In this document: positions 58,876 to 64,000 of the stretch, piece by piece
Position numbering within the stretch: position 1 is the stretch's first letter
Layout: every line of letters starts with the position of its first letter
Assembly (NCBI GenBank): GCA_041393415.1
Contig: JAWKKE010000002.1
Location: forward strand, 186,001-250,000
Source of the DNA: Thermoleophilia bacterium
Lineage (GTDB): Bacteria > Actinomycetota > Thermoleophilia > UBA2241
DNA: 64,000 nucleotides
Reading direction: 5' to 3'
The notes under the pieces: model-generated
What the model was told of the DNA's origin: nothing
Seen by the model: the letters and a program-made list of their open reading frames with translations, nothing else
Databases searched by the model: none
Position numbers and translations under genes: made by a program

Positions 58876-60149
58876 ATCTCCTCCCAGACGAAGTCCTGCG
58901 TCACGGCGCGAAACGGCTCGACGCGCGGGCCGATGCAGGTCGTGGACCACTTCTTAGGATCGTAGTAGCGGCGTACGGCGCGCAACACATCTTCCCTGGT
59001 CACTGCCTCCAACTGCGCCAGCACTTCGTCGACAGTCAGAACCGGAAGATCCATGATGACCGCTCGTCCCAGAGCATGCATGCGGCTGGAGGGGCTCTCC
59101 ATGCTCAGGACCAGCTGGCCTTTGAGGTGGTTCTTGGCATGCTCAATCGCATCGTCATCGATGTCGTCGACGAGCTTGCTCATCACGTCGAGGATGACCT
59201 TCATCGCTTCGCCGAGCGCCTCGGAGCGCGAACCGAAGTAGATCGCCGTCAAGCCCGCGTCGGAGTACTGCGACGCGTACGAGTACACCGAGTAAGCGAG
59301 CCCCCGCTTCTCGCGCACCTCCTGGAAGAGTCGTGAGCTCCAAGACGCCCCGAGGATCGTGTCGACGACGAAGACGGCGAAGCGATCGTCGTCGCTTCGT
59401 CGCGGCCCCGGACCGCCGAGACAGACGTGGAACTGCTCCGTCTCCTTGCGCGTGAAGCGCGCCACATGGCGAAAGCCGGGCGTGCTGAGCGCCGGTCGCG
59501 GCACGATCGCTCCCGGCTCAGGGCGAAAATGCCGTTCAGCGAGCTCGCATACATGGTCGTGGTCGACCTGACCGCAAGCCGAGACCACCACCGCCGGGTT
59601 GACGTAGTGCGTGTCGTGATAGGCGCGCACGGCATCGTAGTTGAGCGCCGCCAACGTCTCACTTCGCCCGATGATCGGCCGTCCCAGAGGATGCTCGCCG
59701 AAGACGACTTCGGCCAGATCGTCATGGATGAGCTCGGGCGGCGAGTCTTCGTACATCGCCACCTCTTCGAGCACGACCTCACGCTCCTGATCGAGTTCGG
59801 CGAACGACGGACGCGCCACCATCTCGGCAATCACCTCGAAAGCCGTATCGAGATCGGTGTCGAGAAGGCGCGCGTTGACGAGTGTGTTTTCCTTGGACGT
59901 CGACGCGTTGGGTTCGCCGCCCATATCGTCGAAGATGCGGGCGATGTCGAGGGCGCTGTAGCGCCGCGAACCCTTGAAGAGCAGGTGCTCGATGAAGTGG
60001 GAAACGCCGGCCTGCTCGTCCGGCTCGGAGCGCGATCCGGCGGCGATCCAGACGCCGAGGGCTACCGAGCGCACAGAAGACATGCGCTCGGTAGCCACCC
60101 GAATACTGTTCTCCAGTGTCGAGAGGCGATGTGCCTCGGCGGGTTTCAT
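58872..60149 (-). CDS. M16 family zinc peptidase
   Basis: 425 residues with the inverted zinc motif HFIEH (H51, E54, H55) typical of pitrilysin-like M16 peptidases, and the later VREKRGLAYSVYSY segment of the C-terminal half, so both homologous halves are present. In Gram-positive bacteria this gene is regularly placed between pnp and dapB, as here. Substrate unknown; processing peptidase-like. Confidence 0.9.
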   Translation of the reverse strand: MKPAEAHRLSTLENSIRVATERMSSVRSVALGVWIAAGSRSEPDEQAGVSHFIEHLLFKGSRRYSALDIARIFDDMGGEPNASTSKENTLVNARLLDTDLDTAFEVIAEMVARPSFAELDQEREVVLEEVAMYEDSPPELIHDDLAEVVFGEHPLGRPIIGRSETLAALNYDAVRAYHDTHYVNPAVVVSACGQVDHDHVCELAERHFRPEPGAIVPRPALSTPGFRHVARFTRKETEQFHVCLGGPGPRRSDDDRFAVFVVDTILGASWSSRLFQEVREKRGLAYSVYSYASQYSDAGLTAIYFGSRSEALGEAMKVILDVMSKLVDDIDDDAIEHAKNHLKGQLVLSMESPSSRMHALGRAVIMDLPVLTVDEVLAQLEAVTREDVLRAVRRYYDPKKWSTTCIGPRVEPFRAVTQDFVWEEM

Positions 60150-60154
60150 GGCGA

Positions 60155-62251
60155 CTAACTCGCCTCGGGCCCTCGCAGCAACGACAGCCCGATACGATTA
60201 CGTGCCTTGTCGATCTCGACCACTTCGACGGTCACCATGTCGCCGCGTTTGACGACGTCCTCAACCGACTTCACACGCTCGCCCTTGGGCGCCAGACGCG
60301 AAATATGGATGAGCCCGTCGGTGCCCTTCTTGAGCTCGACGAAGGCGCCGAAGTCGGTCGTCTTGACGACCTTGCCCGTGAAGACGTCGCCGACTTCCAC
60401 ATCCTTGGTCATAGACTGAATGCGACTGATGACACCCTGCGCCGACTCCTGATCCGGAGCACAGATGAAGATCGTGCCGTCTTCTTGGATGTCGATGTCG
60501 GCGCCGAACTCGTCGGTCATGCCGCGAATGGTCTCGCCGCCCTTGCCGATGACGAGCCCGATCTGATCGGGGTTGATCTGGATCGTGAAGATGCGCGGCG
60601 CCCACTGGGAGAGCTCGCCGCGCGGCTCCGGCAGAGTCTCGAGCATGCGCTCGAGAATGAAGAGCCGCGCTACCCGCGCCTGCTCGAGCGCCTCAGCGAG
60701 GATCTCGAACGTAACACCCTTGATCTTGATGTCCATCTGCAACGCGGTGATGCCGGCCGCCGTCCCGGCGACCTTGAAGTCCATGTCGCCGAGATGATCC
60801 TCAACGCCGGCGATATCGGTGAGGACGACATAGTCGTCACCCTCCTTGATGAGCCCCATGGCGATGCCGGCGACCGGCGCCGTGATTTGCACACCGGCAT
60901 CCATCAGCGAAAGCGTCGAGCCGCAAACGCTCGCCATCGACGATGAGCCGTTGGACTCGAGGATCTCGGAGACGATGCGCGTCGTGTACGGGAAGTCGAC
61001 TTCGTTCGGGAGTACCGGAACGAGCGCGCGCTCGGCGAGCGCCCCGTGACCGATATCGCGCCGCTTCGGTCCGCGCATGAAGCCGGTCTCACCGACTGAG
61101 AACGGCGGGAAGTTGTAGTGGTGCAGGTACCGCTTCTTGTCCTCGATGCCGAGACCATCGATGCGTTGAAACTCGCCGGTGCCGCCGAGCGTGAGAAGGC
61201 TCAGCGCCTGAGTCTGGCCACGGGTGAAGAGCGCGCTCCCGTGCGTGCGCGGAATGAGGCCGACTTCGCAGCTGATCGGCCTGATCTCCGTTGTGCCCCG
61301 ACCGTCCGGACGGCGCTTCTGCACGGCGATGCGATCGCGGATCAGGTCCTTCTCGAGCTTGGCGAGAGCGCGACGTACGTGAATGCCGCGCTCGGTCGAC
61401 GCAGTCTCGTCGATGAGGGCTTCCACGGCCGTCCGCTTCACCTCGGCGATGGCGTCTTGACGCTCCTGCTTCTCGATGAGCTGCGTTGCCGCGTCCAGCG
61501 ATGCTCCGTAGCCGATCCGCACTTCTTCGAGAATCTGCTCATCGATCGTCCACTCGGCGACATCCCACTTCGGCTTGCCGCACAGCCGCTGCAGTTCTAG
61601 CTGCGCGGCGATGATCTTCTTGATCTCTTCGTGCGCCAAGCGCAGCGCGTCGACGACCAGCCCCTCCGGTACCTGCTGTGCCCCGGCCTCGACCATCACA
61701 ATGGCATCGGCAGTGCCGGTCACAACCAGGTCGAGCTCCGACTCTTCTTCCAGTTGCGTCAGCGTCGGGTTGATGACGAACTCGTCTTCGATACGTCCGA
61801 CGCGTACGGAGCCGATCGGTCCCTCGAAGGGGATCTCGCTCAACGTCAGCGCCGCCGACGCGCCAATCGTGGCCAAGACGTCGTGAGCATTCTCGAGATC
61901 CACGGACAGCACCGTAGCCACCACGTGCACCTCGTTCATGAACCCGGTCTTGAACAGCGGCCGGATGGGGCGATCGATCTGGCGCGCAGCCAGGATCGCC
62001 TTCTCGCTCGGACGCGACTCGCGCTTGATGAAGCCGCCGGGGATCTTGCCGGCTGCGTAGTGCCGCTCTTCGACGTCGACCGTGAGCGGGAAGAAGTCCT
62101 GACCCTCACGAACGTCCTCGCGCCCAACGGCGGTGACGAGGACGACCGTATCGCCGCAACGGGCGAGCACGGCACCGTTGGCCTGCTTAGCTAGGCGCCC
62201 CGTCTCCAACGAGATGGTCTTGCCGCCGATCTCAACCTGAACTGTATTCAT
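60155..62251 (-). CDS. pnp: Polyribonucleotide nucleotidyltransferase
   Basis: Phosphorolytic 3'-5' exoribonuclease of the degradosome. 698 residues from ATG 62251 with AAGGGACAG upstream. Two RNase PH-like domains (GKIPGGFIKRESRPSEKAIL; TSMASVCGST-like SSMASVCGSTLSLMDAG with the catalytic DYVVLTDIAGVEDHLGDMDFK), then KH (IGKGGETIRGMTDEF) and S1 (GKVVKTTDFGAFVEL) domains. Downstream of rpsO with a hairpin between them, as in many bacteria. Confidence 0.97.
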   Translation of the reverse strand: MNTVQVEIGGKTISLETGRLAKQANGAVLARCGDTVVLVTAVGREDVREGQDFFPLTVDVEERHYAAGKIPGGFIKRESRPSEKAILAARQIDRPIRPLFKTGFMNEVHVVATVLSVDLENAHDVLATIGASAALTLSEIPFEGPIGSVRVGRIEDEFVINPTLTQLEEESELDLVVTGTADAIVMVEAGAQQVPEGLVVDALRLAHEEIKKIIAAQLELQRLCGKPKWDVAEWTIDEQILEEVRIGYGASLDAATQLIEKQERQDAIAEVKRTAVEALIDETASTERGIHVRRALAKLEKDLIRDRIAVQKRRPDGRGTTEIRPISCEVGLIPRTHGSALFTRGQTQALSLLTLGGTGEFQRIDGLGIEDKKRYLHHYNFPPFSVGETGFMRGPKRRDIGHGALAERALVPVLPNEVDFPYTTRIVSEILESNGSSSMASVCGSTLSLMDAGVQITAPVAGIAMGLIKEGDDYVVLTDIAGVEDHLGDMDFKVAGTAAGITALQMDIKIKGVTFEILAEALEQARVARLFILERMLETLPEPRGELSQWAPRIFTIQINPDQIGLVIGKGGETIRGMTDEFGADIDIQEDGTIFICAPDQESAQGVISRIQSMTKDVEVGDVFTGKVVKTTDFGAFVELKKGTDGLIHISRLAPKGERVKSVEDVVKRGDMVTVEVVEIDKARNRIGLSLLRGPEAS

Positions 62252-62330
62252 CTGTCCCTTCGTCTCTGGACCCGGCGCCCCATTGCGCGCGGGAGCTTCT
62301 GCCGGCTGGGTGCACGGTGCACTCAACGGC

Positions 62331-62353
62331 GCAGGCGGCCGGTGGCCGCCTGC
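62331..62353 (-). promoter_or_regulatory. rpsO-pnp intergenic hairpin
   Basis: A perfect 10-bp stem (62331-62340 with 62344-62353) with a 3-base loop follows the rpsO stop within six bases. It has no U-run, so it is more likely a processing or stability hairpin than a full terminator. In E. coli the same gap holds an RNase III site and terminator; parallel role is inferred. Confidence 0.55.
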
Positions 62354-62358
62354 GGGTG

Positions 62359-62628
62359 TTACTTGCGGAGCTCAAGCTCCTTGATCAACGAGCGATACCG
62401 CTCGAGATCGCGAGCCTGGAGATAGTTCAGCAGCCGACGCCGCTGGCCGACCATCTTGAGCAGGCCGCGACGGCTGTGGTGGTCCTTCTTGTGAGTCTTG
62501 AGGTGCTCGGTGAGCGTGCTGATACGCGCAGTGAGAAGTGCGATCTGCACCTCGGGGGAGCCAGTATCGCCCTCGTGCTGGGCGTGTTTGGCGATGATGC
62601 TCTCTTTGTTCTCTTTGGTAACTGCCAT
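62359..62628 (-). CDS. rpsO: 30S ribosomal protein S15
   Basis: 89 residues, full length; QHEGDTGSPEVQIALLTARI, HKKDHHSRRGLLKMVGQRRR and LLNYL are invariant parts. GGGAGGTGAA precedes the ATG. Order ribF-rpsO-pnp is conserved in bacteria. Confidence 0.98.
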   Translation of the reverse strand: MAVTKENKESIIAKHAQHEGDTGSPEVQIALLTARISTLTEHLKTHKKDHHSRRGLLKMVGQRRRLLNYLQARDLERYRSLIKELELRK

Positions 62629-62752
62629 GTCTGATTCACCTCCCTTACAGGAGTCTCCGGGAACCCAGTCGCAGGTAGGCAGCCCGCAACCGCGTAATCG
62701 GTCGGGCTAGGGTAGCACAGGCGTCAGCACGACGAAACCGCGGGAGCGGCGA

Positions 62753-63721
62753 TCACGAGGACGGCAGAGGGACGAGTCCTACATCGGCGAACGCCGCGTC
62801 ATCGAGCCGTGCCACCACGTCGATGTCACGCCGCATGGCCACGCGCAGGGCGGCGGCGTCGGCAAAACGCCGCTCATCGCGGATCTTGGCGAGAAAGTCG
62901 AGACGCAGCAAGTGGCCATACAGATCACCCTCGAAACCGAGCAGAAAGGCCTCCGTGATGTCGGCCAGGGGTGCGTCACCGTTGAAGGTGGGATTGCGTC
63001 CGATATTGACCGCCGCGCGGTACCACGCACCGTCGACGTAGGCACGCGCCACGTACACGCCGCGACCGGGACGCATGGCGTCGGCGGTGACCTCAAGGTT
63101 GGCGGTCGGCACACCGAGGGCCCTGCCCCGCCCCGCCCCGGATTGCACGCGAGCGGCCACGGAGGGCGGCCGACCGAGAATCTCGCGCACCTCATCGATT
63201 ACCCCCGACGCCAGCAGCCCGCGAATGCGTGTGGAGCTGATCGTCTGGCCGCGTTCGGACATGAGACGCAGCACGATCGTTTCGAAGCCGTGGACCCGGC
63301 CACACGCGGCGAGCATCGCAGCGTCGCCGGTGCCGCCGGCGCCGAAGCTGAAGTTCTCGCCGACGACCACCACCCGCGCCCCGAGCTTGGCGACGAGCAC
63401 CTCTCCACAGAAGCGCTCCGCCGACATCGCCGCCATATCCACATCGAACGGCAAGAGGACGAGCTCGTCGGGACCAAGGTCGGCGATCAGCCGCATGCGC
63501 TCTTCGAGCGTAGTGAGCAGTCGTGGCGCCGCGGTCGGGTTGACGATCGAGAGAGGATGTCGTTCGAAGGTGAGCACGGCGCTGCGCAGATCGCGAGCGC
63601 GAGCCTCGTCGATCGCGCGAGTGATCGCGGCGCGGTGACCGACGTGCACGCCGTCGAACATGCCGATGGCGAGCGCCCTCGGTCGCTCAAGCACATCTCC
63701 GAGTCCGCGAACGACGTCCAT
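62753..63721 (-). CDS. ribF: Bifunctional riboflavin kinase/FMN adenylyltransferase
   Basis: 322 residues. N-terminal FAD synthetase: IGMFDGVHVGHRA, LTFERHPL, VVVGENFSFG and ISSTRIRGLL; C-terminal riboflavin kinase: GRALGVPTANLE, GVYVARAYVDG and NIGRNPTF, with EAFLLGFEGDLYG. Start overlaps the truB stop by one base. 124 bases separate it from rpsO; this spacer shows no clear signal that I could identify. Confidence 0.96.
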   Translation of the reverse strand: MDVVRGLGDVLERPRALAIGMFDGVHVGHRAAITRAIDEARARDLRSAVLTFERHPLSIVNPTAAPRLLTTLEERMRLIADLGPDELVLLPFDVDMAAMSAERFCGEVLVAKLGARVVVVGENFSFGAGGTGDAAMLAACGRVHGFETIVLRLMSERGQTISSTRIRGLLASGVIDEVREILGRPPSVAARVQSGAGRGRALGVPTANLEVTADAMRPGRGVYVARAYVDGAWYRAAVNIGRNPTFNGDAPLADITEAFLLGFEGDLYGHLLRLDFLAKIRDERRFADAAALRVAMRRDIDVVARLDDAAFADVGLVPLPSS

Positions 63722-64000
63722 CAGAACTTCACGAGCAGCCGGAGCGCGAGTCCCTCATCCGATGGTCCGTACACTGCAATCAGCTCGCCGCGGTACATCA
63801 CGCGCACAGGTTCTTGCGGGCCGCCGGGCAAGCGCGCGCCGTTGCGCACGGCCACCACCTGCGCGGCAGAGAGCTGAATGATCGGCATGAACTGAAGCGC
63901 CGCTCCGGCCGGCATCAAGGATGGGATCGACGCGTCGCCGGGAGCGCGCTCGTCCACCGCGTCCTCAAAGTCCGCCAGAGAGAGTCCATCCTCGAGCGCA
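63721..64000 (-). CDS. truB: tRNA pseudouridine synthase B, C-terminal part (5' end outside window)
   Basis: The open frame runs from the window edge to TGA at 63721-63723, 92 codons. The sequence LEDGLSLADFEDA, then LSAAQVVAVRNGARL, PVRVMYRGELIAVYG fits the C-terminal PUA-like domain of TruB, and truB-ribF-rpsO-pnp is a standard order. The catalytic domain lies outside. The call rests on this and context. Confidence 0.8.
   Translation of the reverse strand, partial: ALEDGLSLADFEDAVDERAPGDASIPSLMPAGAALQFMPIIQLSAAQVVAVRNGARLPGGPQEPVRVMYRGELIAVYGPSDEGLALRLLVKF

Noticed and set aside
1..64000. CRISPR arrays or rRNA genes
   Set aside because: No regularly spaced direct repeats of 25-40 bases with unique spacers and no rRNA-like sequence were seen.

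Overview
The window is GC-rich chromosomal DNA from a bacterium, most likely a deep-branching member of the Actinomycetota (Thermoleophilia-, Rubrobacteria- or Coriobacteriia-like). The grounds are a whiG sigma factor with a single-motif RsiG anti-sigma, a GarA-type FHA protein next to a MerR regulator, a LAxTG-type sortase signal, both RNase J and RNase Y, MglA/MglB, and the order truB-ribF-rpsO-pnp-M16-dapB-dapA-rnj-ftsK. I cannot place it more precisely from sequence alone.

Layout. (1) 1-13317, plus strand: end of dprA, xerC, whiG, then a growth operon rpsB-tsf-pyrH-frr-uppS-cdsA-dxr-rseP-ispG, into which a GT-C-like membrane protein gene and a sugar epimerase gene are set. A strong hairpin terminator separates it from a small LAFTG-anchored surface protein on the minus strand. 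(2) 13969-19975, plus strand: GDP-fucose genes fcl-gmd, proS, an XRE regulator and a LOR/SDH-like dehydrogenase. (3) 20043-27228: an integrative element of about 7.2 kb inserted in the 3' half of tRNA-Pro(GGG). It has 49-bp direct repeats at its ends, integrase arm-type repeats inside both ends, an iteron array beside a RepA-like ATPase, Xis and XRE genes, a tyrosine integrase, and cargo: a STAS-GHKL ATPase paired with a DUF4325 protein, and a lipoprotein. (4) 27397-31676, plus strand: a GDP-mannose pyrophosphorylase/mutase fusion and a VanW protein. (5) 31724-35152: a signalling block (mglA-mglB divergent from a DUF4388 protein, rsiG, zinc-ribbon garA and an FtsR-like merR). (6) 35165-64000: apt, then a long minus-strand series covering nucleotide hygiene (nudix, dut), hflX, lysine/peptidoglycan precursors (dapL, dapF, dapA, dapB), tRNA and ribosome modification (miaA, miaB, rimO), the AMMECR1/Memo pair, RNA decay (rny, rnj, pnp), recombination (recA, recX), ftsK, rodZ, pgsA, cinA, rpsO, ribF and the end of truB.

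How the parts fit. Most of the window is housekeeping, packed in operons with 4-bp ATGA or GTGA overlaps. WhiG and its predicted c-di-GMP-dependent anti-sigma RsiG both lie in the window, 31 kb apart. GDP-mannose made by the ManC-like protein can feed Gmd and Fcl to give GDP-L-fucose. DapL replaces the succinylase route between DapB and DapF. The accessory DNA is the tRNA-Pro element. Other notable points are rimO and thpR, which lack canonical start codons in usable positions, an unexplained promoter-leader-terminator unit between recX and rny, and recurring extended -10 elements (TGnTAnnnT), two of which sit exactly where leaderless mRNAs would begin at ATG.
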